Source of the DNA: Mycobacterium aquaticum
GTDB taxonomy: Bacteria > Actinomycetota > Actinomycetes > Mycobacteriales > Mycobacteriaceae
Direction of reading: 5' to 3'
NCBI RefSeq assembly: GCF_002086485.1
Contig: NZ_MVHF01000016.1
Coordinates: 62,001-126,000 of the forward strand
Length of the DNA: 64,000 nucleotides
In this document: positions 44,336-54,010 of the stretch, piece by piece
How positions within the stretch are numbered: position 1 is the stretch's first letter
How the letters are laid out: each line of letters begins with the position of its first letter
The notes under the pieces: generated by a model
Databases searched by the model: none
What the model was told of the DNA's origin: nothing
The model's input: the letters and a program-made list of their open reading frames with translations, nothing else
Translations under genes and position numbers: made by a program

Positions 44336-45558
44336 GGCCCGACAACCGTGCATCGCCAGCACGCGCGATCTCATGGTCGAAGGTGGGCCGTCCGCTTGCC
44401 GGAATTGTCGCAGTCGCAACGGCGATCAGCGTGATCTCGGTGGCGGTGGGCATGTTCCGAGGTGACTTCACCTCATCGGTAGCTGTGACCGTGTTGTCCC
44501 CACGCGCCGGGTTGGTCATGAATCCCGATGCCAAGGTGCAAATGCGAGGAATCCAGGTGGGCACAGTGGCCGCAATCGAGGCACTGTCCGACGGACAAGC
44601 GGCGTTGCACCTGGCCTTGGACCCGTCGCAGTTGGAGCTGATACCACGCAACGTGCTCGTGGACATCACCTCGAGCACTGTTTTTGGTGCCAAGTACGTC
44701 GACCTGGTACCGCCGCCAAATCCTTCTGCGGAGCACTTGGACGCGGGCGCTGTTCTTGACGCCAAGAATGTGACGGTAGAAATCAATACCGTATTCGAAC
44801 AGCTTTCCACCGTCTTGGCAAAACTCAACCCGGTCAAGCTCAACCAAACTCTGGCCGCCATCGCCTCGGGGTTGAGCGGACGGGGCGCAAAACTCGGCCA
44901 GTCCCTGACCGACCTGGACCATTATCTGGCCGGCGTCGATCCGAGTCTGTCGACTCTGAGCCTCGAACTTCAGAATCTGCCGTTGGCTGTCAACGCCTAC
45001 GCCGACGCCGCGCCGGATCTCCTATCTATCGCCGACAATTCGAGACAGGTGAGTCAAACGTTGATCGACCGCCAGCAGGACCTCGACGCTCTCCTCCTCG
45101 CGTCTATCGGCCTCGCTGAAGCGGGTAATCAAGTCGTCGGCGAAAACGGTCAGCCTTTTACCGACGTAATGCATCTGCTACTACCCACCACCGACCTACT
45201 GAACCAGTACCGGCAGGCACTGAACTGCGGTCTCCAAGGTATCGGGACTCTCGCGAAGGCGCCGCCATTGCCGGTCCCGGGTGCCATGGTCTCAATCAGC
45301 TTCGTCCTCGGAGCAGAGCGCTACCGCTACCCGGGCAATCTACCGAAAGTCGCGGCGACCGGCGGGCCCCAGTGTGCCGGACTGCCAACCGTGCCCCCAA
45401 ATACACGAGCACCGTTCGTAGTTGCCGACGTCGGGAGCAATCCCTGGCAGTACGGCAACCAAGGCATTCTGCTCAACTCTGACGGACTCAAACAGTTGTT
45501 GTTTGGTCCCATCGACGGCCCGCCCCGCAACACTGCGCAGATCGGACAACCGGGATGA
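44332..45558 (+). CDS. mceA: MceA-type substrate-binding subunit
   Basis: 408 residues: a short cytoplasmic start, one transmembrane anchor (about 20-42), then an MCE domain (about 45-140) with VTVLSPRAGLVMNPDAKVQMRGIQVGTVAAIE. The long helical region that forms the periplasmic tunnel follows. The start is GTG 44332. It overlaps mceB by 4 bp (ATGA). Confidence 0.93.
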   Translation: MRPDNRASPARAISWSKVGRPLAGIVAVATAISVISVAVGMFRGDFTSSVAVTVLSPRAGLVMNPDAKVQMRGIQVGTVAAIEALSDGQAALHLALDPSQLELIPRNVLVDITSSTVFGAKYVDLVPPPNPSAEHLDAGAVLDAKNVTVEINTVFEQLSTVLAKLNPVKLNQTLAAIASGLSGRGAKLGQSLTDLDHYLAGVDPSLSTLSLELQNLPLAVNAYADAAPDLLSIADNSRQVSQTLIDRQQDLDALLLASIGLAEAGNQVVGENGQPFTDVMHLLLPTTDLLNQYRQALNCGLQGIGTLAKAPPLPVPGAMVSISFVLGAERYRYPGNLPKVAATGGPQCAGLPTVPPNTRAPFVVADVGSNPWQYGNQGILLNSDGLKQLLFGPIDGPPRNTAQIGQPG

Positions 45559-46580
45559 GCCGCGCCAAAGGCACGGCGGTGAAGTTCACCATCTTCGGGT
45601 TGGTAATGGCCCTGCTCACCGCGTCTCTTTTCGTTACCTTCAGTCAGTACCGCGCGGGCAGTACCAACAGCTACTCAGCGGTGTTCACCAACGTGTCGCG
45701 GCTGAAATCCGGCGACACCGTACGGGTGGCCGGTATCCGAGTGGGCACGGTTCAGGACGTGTCATTGCGCCCAGACAACTCCGTTCTGGTCGACTTCGAC
45801 ACCGACCGGAACATCGTCCTGACGACCAGCAGCACCGTGGCCGTGCGTTACCTGAATCTGGTCGGCGACCGGTACTTGGAGTTGTCCGACGGACCAGGAC
45901 CGGCCCAAGTGCTGTCGGCCGGAGCTCAATTACCGGTCGAGCGAACGACTCCGGCGCTTGATCTCGACCTGTTGCTCGGCGGATTGCGTCCCCTGATCAG
46001 GGGACTGAACCCCCAGGACGTCAACGCGTTGACAGGCGCACTACTCCAGATCTTGCAGGGGCAGGACGGAAGCATTGAATCGTTGTTCTCCAGGACCTCC
46101 TCGTTTGCCAATACGCTGGCCGACCATGATCAGGCCATTCAGACACTGATCGAGAACCTTTCGGCGGTAACGGGCGTGCTGTCGGAGCAGGGCGAGAAGT
46201 TCTCGGGCAGCATCGATCGTCTGGAGAAGTTGGTGACGGGCCTGGCCGCCGACCGCGATCCGATCGGGGAGGCGATCGAATCGCTCAGTACCGGAACGGC
46301 ATCACTGGCGGGCCTGTTGACCAGCGCCCGTCCTCCCTTGGCTGAAACCGTAACCCAACTCAACCGGTTGGCGCCATTGCTCAACGACGACAAAGACAAG
46401 GTTGACGTTGCCCTGCAGCATGCGCCAGAGAACTACCGCAAGCTCGTTCGTCTGGGCGCCTACGGCAGCTTCATTCAGTACTACATCTGCGGCCTGACAT
46501 TGCGGGTGACCGACCTTCAGGGCCGCACCGCGGTGTTTCCGTGGTTCAAACAAGAAACCGGAAGGTGTGCCGAGCCCTGA
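45555..46580 (+). CDS. mceB: MceB-type subunit
   Basis: 341 residues with an N-terminal anchor (about 8-30) and an MCE domain containing NVSRLKSGDTVRVAGIRVGTV. The helical domain follows, ending in a conserved cysteine-containing tail (YYICGLTLRV...GRCAEP). It starts at ATG 45555 inside the mceA stop and shares one base with mceC (TGATG). Confidence 0.95.
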   Translation: MSRAKGTAVKFTIFGLVMALLTASLFVTFSQYRAGSTNSYSAVFTNVSRLKSGDTVRVAGIRVGTVQDVSLRPDNSVLVDFDTDRNIVLTTSSTVAVRYLNLVGDRYLELSDGPGPAQVLSAGAQLPVERTTPALDLDLLLGGLRPLIRGLNPQDVNALTGALLQILQGQDGSIESLFSRTSSFANTLADHDQAIQTLIENLSAVTGVLSEQGEKFSGSIDRLEKLVTGLAADRDPIGEAIESLSTGTASLAGLLTSARPPLAETVTQLNRLAPLLNDDKDKVDVALQHAPENYRKLVRLGAYGSFIQYYICGLTLRVTDLQGRTAVFPWFKQETGRCAEP

Positions 46581-47662
46581 TGCTGAAATACCGTGGATCA
46601 CACCTCATCCGGACCGGGTTCGTCGGATTCGTTCTGATAGTTCTAACCATTCTTGTTGGCCTGCAGCCTGAACGACTCATCCAGATGGCGACTGCGGTAC
46701 GCCATCAAGCTCTGTTCACCGAAGCCGGCGGCCTCGTCGAGGGTAATGATGTGACGCTGTCCGGAATCAAGGTCGGCACCGTCACGAGCGTCGATCTCTC
46801 CCACGGGCAAGCGCTCGTCACGTTCACCGTGAATTCCCGACATCAGATCGGAGCGCAAACGACGGCGCACATCCGCACCGGAACACTACTTGGAGAACGA
46901 GTATTGGTCCTGGAGCCGGCTGGATCGGCGGCACTGAGGCCAAACGACATCATTCCTGCCACCCGTACCTCGTCGCCGTACTCGTTGACCGATGCCGTTG
47001 GTGAGTTCGCCGCCAACACCGCGGGTACCGATACGGAAGCTCTCAATCAGGCGCTGGACACCCTGTCGACAACGATTGAACGCGTATCACCCCAACTGAA
47101 GTCGACGTTCGACGGCTTGAAGCGACTGTCGCGATCGATAAATAGCCGTGATGAGACGATGCGTAGCCTGCTGCGAAACGCTGCCGATATCACCGGGATC
47201 CTCGCCAAGCGCAGCGATCAGGTCAACACGCTGATCCTCAATGCCAACGACTTGCTCGGCGTGCTCGTTGAACGCCAACACGCGATCGTCCAGCTGCTGG
47301 CCAACACTTCGACTGTGGCGCAACAACTGTCAGGCTTGGTCGCAGACAACGAGAAGCAACTCGCTCCGGCTCTTTCGCAACTCAATAAGGTAACCGCAAT
47401 GCTGGAGAAAAACCGCGACAACATCGGCAAGGCATTGCCAGGGCTCGCGAAATATCAGATCACCCAAGGGGAAACCGTAGCTAACGGCTACTACTACGAC
47501 GCCTTCATCCCTAACCTGGAGCCCGCCCAGACCCTGCAGCCGTTTCTGGACTACGCATTTGGATTCCGCCGCGGTGTCAACGCGGGTCAACCACCCGACA
47601 ACGCGGGGCCGAGAGCAGAATTCCCGATCCCGCACAACGGAATTCCGGGCGGATCGCGATGA
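46580..47662 (+). CDS. mceC: MceC-type subunit
   Basis: 360 residues from ATG 46580, whose A is the last base of the mceB stop. N-terminal anchor (about 12-30); MCE domain with AGGLVEGNDVTLSGIKVGTVTSVD; helical region; C-terminus with repeated GxNAGQPPDN-type turns. It overlaps mceD by 4 bp. An extension into mceB is rejected because it would read antiparallel to the normal junction. Confidence 0.94.
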   Translation: MLKYRGSHLIRTGFVGFVLIVLTILVGLQPERLIQMATAVRHQALFTEAGGLVEGNDVTLSGIKVGTVTSVDLSHGQALVTFTVNSRHQIGAQTTAHIRTGTLLGERVLVLEPAGSAALRPNDIIPATRTSSPYSLTDAVGEFAANTAGTDTEALNQALDTLSTTIERVSPQLKSTFDGLKRLSRSINSRDETMRSLLRNAADITGILAKRSDQVNTLILNANDLLGVLVERQHAIVQLLANTSTVAQQLSGLVADNEKQLAPALSQLNKVTAMLEKNRDNIGKALPGLAKYQITQGETVANGYYYDAFIPNLEPAQTLQPFLDYAFGFRRGVNAGQPPDNAGPRAEFPIPHNGIPGGSR

Positions 47663-48963
47663 GGTCCGCACGCAGGTTGGCGAAGCCGACCGCTGTCCTG
47701 CTCGCAGCGCTGCTGATCGCGGGAATCGCTGTGGTGATCCGACAGACGTACTGCGCCACGACAACGGTAACCGCCTACTTCGTGGCGGCAACGGGGATTT
47801 ATCGAGGTGACCAAGTCCGTGTCGCCGGGGTCAAAGTAGGTTCGATCTCGGCGATCGAGCCCGTCGGCACTCGAACCAAGATGACTTTGACGATCGATCA
47901 CAAGATCGCGATTCCCGCGGACGCCAAAGCGATCATCGTTGCCCAAAACCTCGTGTCTGCGCGGTATGTCGCTCTCACCCCTGCGTACCAAGACAGTGGT
48001 CCGACAATGCCCGACCGCGGCACCATCCCTTTGGAACGAACTGCCGTGCCGGTCGAATGGGACGAGCTCAAGACCCAATTGATGCGACTAGCCACGGATT
48101 TGGGACCGCACTCCGACTCTTCCTCGAGCTCGCTGGGACGTTTCATAGACACCACTGCTGAAGCGCTCAACGGCAACGGTGGACGGCTCAGACAGATGAT
48201 CGCCGAGCTATCCGGCATGGCCCGAGTTCTGGCCGCAGGTAGCGGTGACGTTGTTGACGTCGTCAAAAACCTGCAGGCGTTTGCCGACGCGCTGCGTGAC
48301 AGCAACGTACAGGTCGTTTCGTTCCAGGATAGGCTGGCCACCCTTACCGGCGTCATCGATGACAACCGTTCCGACCTTGACGCGGCGCTCAACGACTTGT
48401 CGACGGCGATCGGAACAGTGCAGCGATTCATCGCCGGAAGTCGTGACCAGACGGCTGAACAAGTCCAGCGCCTGGCCAATGTCACTCAAAATCTGGTCGA
48501 CCACAAGACGGACCTGGAGAACATCCTGCACGTCGCTCCCAATGCGATCGCCAACGCCTACAACATCTATAACCCAGACACCGGCAGCGCTGTAGGGGCG
48601 TTCGTACTCAACAACTTCTCGAATCCCGTGCAATTCATCTGCGGAGCCATCGGAGCCGTAGAGAACGTCACTTCTACCGAAACCGCCAAGTTGTGCAGTC
48701 AGTATCTCGGCCCTGGGCTGCGCTTGCTCAACTTCAACAATCTGCCGATCCCAGTCAACCCATTGCTGGCGAAATCTGCCAGCCCAAACAACATCATCTA
48801 CTCCGACCCGAACTTGGCCCCCGGCGGCGCCGGCACGCCGACAACCGCGACGCCAGACCTGCCCACGCTGCTGCTGCCGACTTTGTCGTCAACGGACAGC
48901 CCTGGCACTGCGGCGCCGCCATTGCCTGCAGAGACACCGACAGCCAGAGAGGGGACACCTTAG
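47659..48963 (+). CDS. mceD: MceD-type subunit
   Basis: 434 residues with an N-terminal anchor (about 8-26), an MCE domain with ATGIYRGDQVRVAGVKVGSIS and a long helical domain. The Pro/Thr-rich C-terminal tail (about 395-434) is typical of MceD. It starts within the mceC stop. Only 2 bp separate its TAG from the mceE GTG. Confidence 0.95.
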   Translation: MRSARRLAKPTAVLLAALLIAGIAVVIRQTYCATTTVTAYFVAATGIYRGDQVRVAGVKVGSISAIEPVGTRTKMTLTIDHKIAIPADAKAIIVAQNLVSARYVALTPAYQDSGPTMPDRGTIPLERTAVPVEWDELKTQLMRLATDLGPHSDSSSSSLGRFIDTTAEALNGNGGRLRQMIAELSGMARVLAAGSGDVVDVVKNLQAFADALRDSNVQVVSFQDRLATLTGVIDDNRSDLDAALNDLSTAIGTVQRFIAGSRDQTAEQVQRLANVTQNLVDHKTDLENILHVAPNAIANAYNIYNPDTGSAVGAFVLNNFSNPVQFICGAIGAVENVTSTETAKLCSQYLGPGLRLLNFNNLPIPVNPLLAKSASPNNIIYSDPNLAPGGAGTPTTATPDLPTLLLPTLSSTDSPGTAAPPLPAETPTAREGTP

Positions 48964-48965
48964 TC

Positions 48966-50195
48966 GTGACCACCAAACCGGTGTTGCGCCACGCTGCGAT
49001 AGCGGCGCTGTGTGTCGCGCTCACCTCAACTTCCTGCGCCTACGGCGGCCTCAATTCGTTGCCGTTGCCGGGGACCGTCGGCCGCGGCCCGGGTTCGACG
49101 AGCTACCACGTCGAACTTGCGAATGTCGGTACGCTGGAGCCGAATTCCCCGGTTCTGTTCTCAGATGTCGTGGTCGGAAGCATTACGTCGATGGCCGTCA
49201 AGAACTGGCACGCCAATGTCGAAATATCAGTCAAACCCGGCGTCGTCATTCCTGCCGACGCTATCGCCACCGTGGGACAGACAAGCCTGCTCGGTTCGAT
49301 GCACCTGCAACTGGGTACACCGCCCGACAAGCCCGGCCAGGGCGCATTGATGCCCGGCGCAACGATCGGCTTGGACCGATCGTCCACCTATCCGTCGACC
49401 GAGCAGACGTTGTCGTCTCTGTCCGCTGTTGTCAACGGTGGGGCCCTGGGTCGATTCGGCGACATCATTCGCAACGCCAACGACGCCTTCCACGGTCGCA
49501 CCGCCGACATCCGCGATTTACTTTCCCGGCTGAACGCAATCGCTGGTGTCGTAGACGATCAACGACAGAGCATCACTGCGCTCATCGAGTCCTTCAACCG
49601 ACTGGCAGCAACTTTTGCCGACCAGCGCCAGACGCTCTCGCGCACGCTCCAGACCATTCCGCCGGCGCTCGATGTGCTGAACAGAGAAAGACCACGCATT
49701 ACCAACGCGCTCGAACGACTCGGTGAATTCAGCAACGCCGCGAACCAAGTCATCAACCGCACGCAGGAAGATCTTGTGTCCAACCTGCGCAACCTCGGTC
49801 CCACACTCCAGTCCTTGGCGGACGTGGGCCCACAACTTGACACTGCATTGGCGATGGCGACCACGTTTCCGTATGACCAAAGCTTCATCGACCGAGCCGT
49901 CCGCGGTGACTACATGAACCTGTTCCCAACCTTCGATCTGACCGTTCCCCGGCTGAAGCGTGACCTGTTCTTGGGCACTCGGTGGGGAGATGAAGGAGCA
50001 CAACTGGTTCCAGCGCCCGGCGACCCCTGGTATCTGAACTACACCTATGACCCGTTAGGAGTCGGGGCGGCTACCTCGCCACCAGCGTCGCAGCCCGGTG
50101 CCGGACCAGACCCATCTCAGATATTCGCGGGGCCGTACGGGCCCGCCGTCGACGCAAAGCCGGATCCCCACGCCGGAACGGAGGGCGGAAGCTGA
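48966..50195 (+). CDS. mceE: MceE-type subunit (lipoprotein, Lpr-like)
   Basis: 409 residues from GTG 48966. The signal sequence ends in ALTSTSC, a slightly irregular lipobox, followed by AYGGLNSLPLPGT, the MceE hallmark just after the lipidated Cys. The MCE domain contains LEPNSPVLFSDVVVGSI. A longer frame starting inside mceD is rejected because it would bury the signal sequence. It shares one base with mceF. Confidence 0.94.
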   Translation: MTTKPVLRHAAIAALCVALTSTSCAYGGLNSLPLPGTVGRGPGSTSYHVELANVGTLEPNSPVLFSDVVVGSITSMAVKNWHANVEISVKPGVVIPADAIATVGQTSLLGSMHLQLGTPPDKPGQGALMPGATIGLDRSSTYPSTEQTLSSLSAVVNGGALGRFGDIIRNANDAFHGRTADIRDLLSRLNAIAGVVDDQRQSITALIESFNRLAATFADQRQTLSRTLQTIPPALDVLNRERPRITNALERLGEFSNAANQVINRTQEDLVSNLRNLGPTLQSLADVGPQLDTALAMATTFPYDQSFIDRAVRGDYMNLFPTFDLTVPRLKRDLFLGTRWGDEGAQLVPAPGDPWYLNYTYDPLGVGAATSPPASQPGAGPDPSQIFAGPYGPAVDAKPDPHAGTEGGS

Positions 50196-51805
50196 TGCTC
50201 ACACGATTGATCAAGGCGCAACTGGTCATCTTCACGCTCGCGTCGATCATCGGCACCGCCGTGATGGCCATCGTGTATTTGCAGGTACCGACCATGCTGG
50301 ATATTGGCCGCATGACCGTGACAGTTGAATTGCCGGCGTCCGGAGGTCTCTACCGTTTTGCAAATGTAACTTATCGTGGCGTCAAGATCGGAACGGTCAC
50401 GGCGATGAAGCTGACGCGCACCGGCGCCGAAGCGACCCTGTCATTGGACACGACGCCGAAAGTGCCAGCAGATCTTCGCGTCGAGGTGCACAGTCTCTCA
50501 GCGATCGGGGAGCAGTACATCGACCTGCTTCCGCGAACCGACTCGGGTCCCTATCTGCAAGACGGTGCCGTAATCGCCCAGCGCGACACCGCTATTCCAC
50601 AACCTGTCGGACCACTACTCGACCAGGCAAGCTCGCTGGTCGACAGCATTTCTCAAACGAAGCTTGGGCAGCTGCTCGATGAGACCTACGCGGGATTCGG
50701 TGGAGCCGACTATGACCTGGGGTCATTAGTCGACTCTGCGGCCACGCTCAGTGGCAGCCTTGCCACGGTGAGCGACCAGAGTCGCGCACTGGTCGAAGAC
50801 AGCGCACCACTGATCGATTCTCAGGCTCAAAGCGCGGATGCGATTCGCGCCTGGGCGAGGAGCCTGGCCGGCGTTACGGGTCAGTTGGTCGCAAATGACG
50901 CTGCTCTGCGCCGAATCCTGCAAGCGGGGCCAGAAGCCGTCAACGAAGCGACGAAACTACTCAACCAGATAAAGCCCACGCTGCCGCTGCTCCTGGCCAA
51001 TCTGACGACAATCGGTCAAGTCGGCGTAACCTACAACCCCTCGATACAGCAACTACTTGTTCTGATGCCGCCGTACATTGCGTCGGTACAGACGTACGGG
51101 CTGGTGCAGAACAACCCGGTGGGGTTGCCGCTGGGCGACTTCGCCCTCACCCTTAGCGACCCGCCCGCGTGCACTGTCGGCTTTTTGCCGCCGTCGTCGT
51201 GGCGATCCCCAGCGGACACCTCCACCGTCGACACACCTGACGGTCTCTACTGCAAGCTGCCTCAGGATTCGCCGATCGGGGTCCGCGGTGCGCGGAACTA
51301 TCCCTGCATGGGCCATCCTGGAAAACGCGCTCCCACAGTACAACTCTGCGACAGTCCCCAGCCCTTCGAGCCGTTGGCTCTACGTCAGCACACCCTCGGA
51401 CCGTATCCGATCGACCCGAATTTGATAGCTCAAGGTATCCCGCCTGATGACCGGGTGGACTTCGGTGATCACATATTCGGCCCAGTCGGAGGCACAGGGC
51501 CCGATGCTTCGGCGCCCAGTCCCCCGGAGTACTCGCCGGGGAGCACCCCGCCGGAAAACCATAACGGCGAGACAAATACTGAGCCGACCGAGCCGGCTCC
51601 GAGTACTCCGGAACCCTCATCATCGCCGGTCGTGTCACCGAGCGCGTTTTCTCCTACCGGACTTGACATCTCGCGCTCGGTCGCTGTTACGCAGTACAAC
51701 CCACGAACCGGTGGCTTTCTGTCGCCCGATGGTCATCCCATGCGCCAAACCGACCTGGTGCCGTCGGCGCGCGCGAAGTCCTGGAAAGATCTTCTACCGA
51801 CGTAA
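50195..51805 (+). CDS. mceF: MceF-type subunit
   Basis: 536 residues with an N-terminal anchor (about 8-30), an MCE domain with ASGGLYRFANVTYRGVKIGTVT and a helical region. The conserved LSDPPACTVGFLPPS...YCKLPQ...YPCMGHPGKRAPTV segment of MceF follows. A ~90-residue Pro/Ser/Glu-rich tail is longer than usual. Last gene of the operon; its 3' end meets a convergent secreted-protein gene 14 bp away. Confidence 0.95.
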   Translation: MLTRLIKAQLVIFTLASIIGTAVMAIVYLQVPTMLDIGRMTVTVELPASGGLYRFANVTYRGVKIGTVTAMKLTRTGAEATLSLDTTPKVPADLRVEVHSLSAIGEQYIDLLPRTDSGPYLQDGAVIAQRDTAIPQPVGPLLDQASSLVDSISQTKLGQLLDETYAGFGGADYDLGSLVDSAATLSGSLATVSDQSRALVEDSAPLIDSQAQSADAIRAWARSLAGVTGQLVANDAALRRILQAGPEAVNEATKLLNQIKPTLPLLLANLTTIGQVGVTYNPSIQQLLVLMPPYIASVQTYGLVQNNPVGLPLGDFALTLSDPPACTVGFLPPSSWRSPADTSTVDTPDGLYCKLPQDSPIGVRGARNYPCMGHPGKRAPTVQLCDSPQPFEPLALRQHTLGPYPIDPNLIAQGIPPDDRVDFGDHIFGPVGGTGPDASAPSPPEYSPGSTPPENHNGETNTEPTEPAPSTPEPSSSPVVSPSAFSPTGLDISRSVAVTQYNPRTGGFLSPDGHPMRQTDLVPSARAKSWKDLLPT

Positions 51806-51819
51806 CTCTCGCGGAAGAA

Positions 51820-52338
51820 CTATTCAGCCTGAACCAACTTGAAAGGCATGCTGATCGCCAACGGCTGGTTGATTCCGCATGCTCCGCTCGGCGCGATGGT
51901 CTTGTCCTCCCCGGCGAAGATGTTCGACCCTTGCGGTGGAATTTGGCCGTTCTCATCGACCGGATAAAACCGAAACGTTTGAACACCTTCGGCTGTTGCG
52001 CCATCCGGGCACGATTCCCATTGCGGAACTGTGCGTTTGACGTACCACATCGTGTTCTTGCGGTAGATCGGGGCCGTCCATCCGGCATCGCTTTCGACGT
52101 GTCCAGCGCATTCCGTTGGCGCGGTGCAGGTAGTCGTAATGTGCCACGTGCTACGTACGGACAGCTCATCTCGGTACACATCGTTGGTTTTCGCCCAGTC
52201 ACCATTTGAAGTCGCGGTGAAGATACCGTTGAGGTCGCCGCTGCCTGGCTGTGCGTAAGCCGGCGCCCCGGCTGCTGCGGCGACCATGACGGTAATGCCT
52301 GCGCTGACACGTTGCCAGCCCGGGGGCAAGGTGCTCAT
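51820..52338 (-). CDS. Secreted Mce-neighbourhood protein of unknown function
   Basis: 172 residues with a Sec signal (about 1-29, cleavage at PAYA). The mature part starts QPGSGDLNGIFTATSNGDWAKTNDVYRDE, has six cysteines and a compact beta-rich look. Similar secreted proteins accompany mycobacterial mce operons (for example near mce4; recalled, not verified). ATG 52338 has AAGGAAG upstream. It may be a periplasmic partner of the importer. No catalytic motif is seen. Confidence 0.8.
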   Translation of the reverse strand: MSTLPPGWQRVSAGITVMVAAAAGAPAYAQPGSGDLNGIFTATSNGDWAKTNDVYRDELSVRSTWHITTTCTAPTECAGHVESDAGWTAPIYRKNTMWYVKRTVPQWESCPDGATAEGVQTFRFYPVDENGQIPPQGSNIFAGEDKTIAPSGACGINQPLAISMPFKLVQAE

Positions 52339-52480
52339 GAGTGTTCACTTCCTTTTGGCTGCACTCGAAGGCTCGGTGACCTACTGCTTGGCCGTGTCGA
52401 TAGGTGCCGCTAGTATGCATAAGCAGCAGTGGCACAACGGAACTCATGATATCTCGGCGTCCGAATGAGAGAATGAGTCT

Positions 52481-52855
52481 ATGCAAAACGCGTTGGTACT
52501 GCTGGGTCTGACAGCCACCGCTGTGATAACGGCGCCGGTATCGGTAGCCGAGCCGCCGAGTTGCGATGGTCCGTCGTGTACGCCAGGAATCGTGGGGGAC
52601 GTCGCGCTGGGTGCACCGTGTGACGACACGAGCTACTACGTATTTGGAACGACTTCCTGGGGGCGGCTGGTGTTTTGCGGATCTCCGCGGCGCTATGCGC
52701 CGAGGTACTTCCGAGCCCCAACGATGGACGGCATCAAAGTCGAAGGCGCCACTTGCGAAGGAAAAGAGTTCCACGTTGCGCAGGGCCCGGACGGACTGTT
52801 TCTGATCTGTGTTGCGACCAACGGCGTCACCAGTTGGCAGCGCGGAGACACCTGA
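52481..52855 (+). CDS. Small secreted cysteine-rich protein
   Basis: 124 residues with a signal peptide (about 1-23, cleavage after VAEP or nearby). The mature part has six cysteines (SCDGPSC, APCDD, VFCGS, ATCEG, LICVA), suggesting disulfides. Repeated aromatic turns (YYVFGTTSWGRLVFCG) are present. No family is recognised. It stands between two other secreted-protein genes downstream of the mce operon. Confidence 0.72.
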   Translation: MQNALVLLGLTATAVITAPVSVAEPPSCDGPSCTPGIVGDVALGAPCDDTSYYVFGTTSWGRLVFCGSPRRYAPRYFRAPTMDGIKVEGATCEGKEFHVAQGPDGLFLICVATNGVTSWQRGDT

Positions 52856-52868
52856 ACTTGACATCTGC

Positions 52869-53294
52869 TCACCACGACCGAATGGAGCACAGCACCCCGC
52901 TGGGACCCTCGTTCGACATGGCGAGAACACCGTCAACGAAGATCTCGCAATGCGTCGGTCGAGCTTCAGCTTGTTCGGCGCTGCTGACCACGACCATCGC
53001 CCATTGCGCCGGATCTGCGAGCGTCACCTCATGCACCCACGACGTGTCCTCACCGAGATGTACGTCCACCTTCGGACTGAATACGTACGGGTTGTGGCTG
53101 TAGTCCGCCCAGTTTGGCGGATCTATGTCGCGGTAGTAGATGTGCACATCTCGCGAATCGTGTGTCGACACTACGTACTTCACTGAACGAAGTGCTTCTG
53201 GTGCCGCTCGTGCGTACCCGCCGGCGCACATAGGAGCCGTCGTGATCGCGATAGCGACCGTGATCGCCAGGCCCGCGATGTGCTTGATGATCAT
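52869..53294 (-). CDS. Secreted protein, MmpS-like beta fold possible
   Basis: 141 residues from ATG 53294. The signal peptide covers about 1-30. The mature part begins APEALRSVKYVVSTHDSRDVHIYYRDIDPPNW, with a conserved-looking YRDxDPPNWADYSHNPYVFSP segment. A pair of cysteines (THCEIFVDG, GVLCSI) is near the C-terminus. MmpS-like or another small periplasmic beta-sandwich protein is possible. The upstream extension to 53411 lacks a ribosome site. Confidence 0.65.
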   Translation of the reverse strand: MIIKHIAGLAITVAIAITTAPMCAGGYARAAPEALRSVKYVVSTHDSRDVHIYYRDIDPPNWADYSHNPYVFSPKVDVHLGEDTSWVHEVTLADPAQWAMVVVSSAEQAEARPTHCEIFVDGVLAMSNEGPSGVLCSIRSW

Positions 53295-53380
53295 GGACCT
53301 AGCAGGCGCATATGGGGATCGGAAGATCCTTATGGCCACGGGCGAAACTGCCGTAGCGACGGAACAGAGCTTTGAGTGAC

Positions 53381-54010
53381 CTACACGGGGTCGAACGACG
53401 ATATCAACCATTCCGAGTCGACTTTCCGGAGTCCGACTTTGATACTGGATGCAGTCATGCTCGGCGCTGTTGTTGTCGCACTGGCGGTTGACTGATTGAC
53501 AAACAACAGCACTTGCGCCTCGTCAGGTTGCAACTGCACAACAGCGGCATGCGCAACCGTAGCCGTCGTGTGCACGCCATTCTTGTGGACGGCAGGGGAG
53601 ACAACCTGTTGAACGAAATGATCGTAGTAGGACAGGAAGTCGCCCGTGAGGTATGTCTTCGCGGTCGAGAAGTCGGTGTCCGCCGTGTCGGGCTTGTAGG
53701 ACAACACGGCGATTGTGCCTTTTGTGGCCGCCTGGACAACGGCGTCAGCGACCACCGGGTTCGTCTGCTGATCTGAGCGGTACTGGTTGATGAAGATAAA
53801 TGTGGCCGCCGTGCACGCAAGGACGAACGATACCGCGAGAGCGGTCGGGGCCATGCGAAGTCGCGCGCTATGCAGCCTCCTCCATCTGGAGACACCGTTA
53901 GCGGGTGTGCTGCCGGCTACGTTCGCCGTATCACTAGTGGGGTCCACCGGATCGTCGGGTCCGGCCGATCTCCGGGGGCGCCTGCTGACGCTGAGCTGGG
54001 CAAGTTTCAC
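53381..54010 (-). CDS. Mce-associated membrane protein (Mam), second of pair
   Basis: 209 residues from GTG 54010, which overlaps the upstream gene's TGA (GTGA). An Arg/Pro-rich cytoplasmic start is followed by one transmembrane segment (about 55-75, LAVSFVLACTAATFIFI). An NTF2-like extracytoplasmic domain then has the AVLSYKPDTADTDFSTAKTY and LTGDFLSYY pattern typical of Mam proteins. These stabilise or assist Mce importers. Last gene of a minus-strand pair. Confidence 0.87.
   Translation of the reverse strand: MKLAQLSVSRRPRRSAGPDDPVDPTSDTANVAGSTPANGVSRWRRLHSARLRMAPTALAVSFVLACTAATFIFINQYRSDQQTNPVVADAVVQAATKGTIAVLSYKPDTADTDFSTAKTYLTGDFLSYYDHFVQQVVSPAVHKNGVHTTATVAHAAVVQLQPDEAQVLLFVNQSTASATTTAPSMTASSIKVGLRKVDSEWLISSFDPV

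Noticed and set aside
48693..48965. Longer mceE reading frame starting inside mceD
   Set aside because: It would place about 90 non-signal residues before a good lipoprotein signal; GTG 48966 right after the mceD stop is natural.
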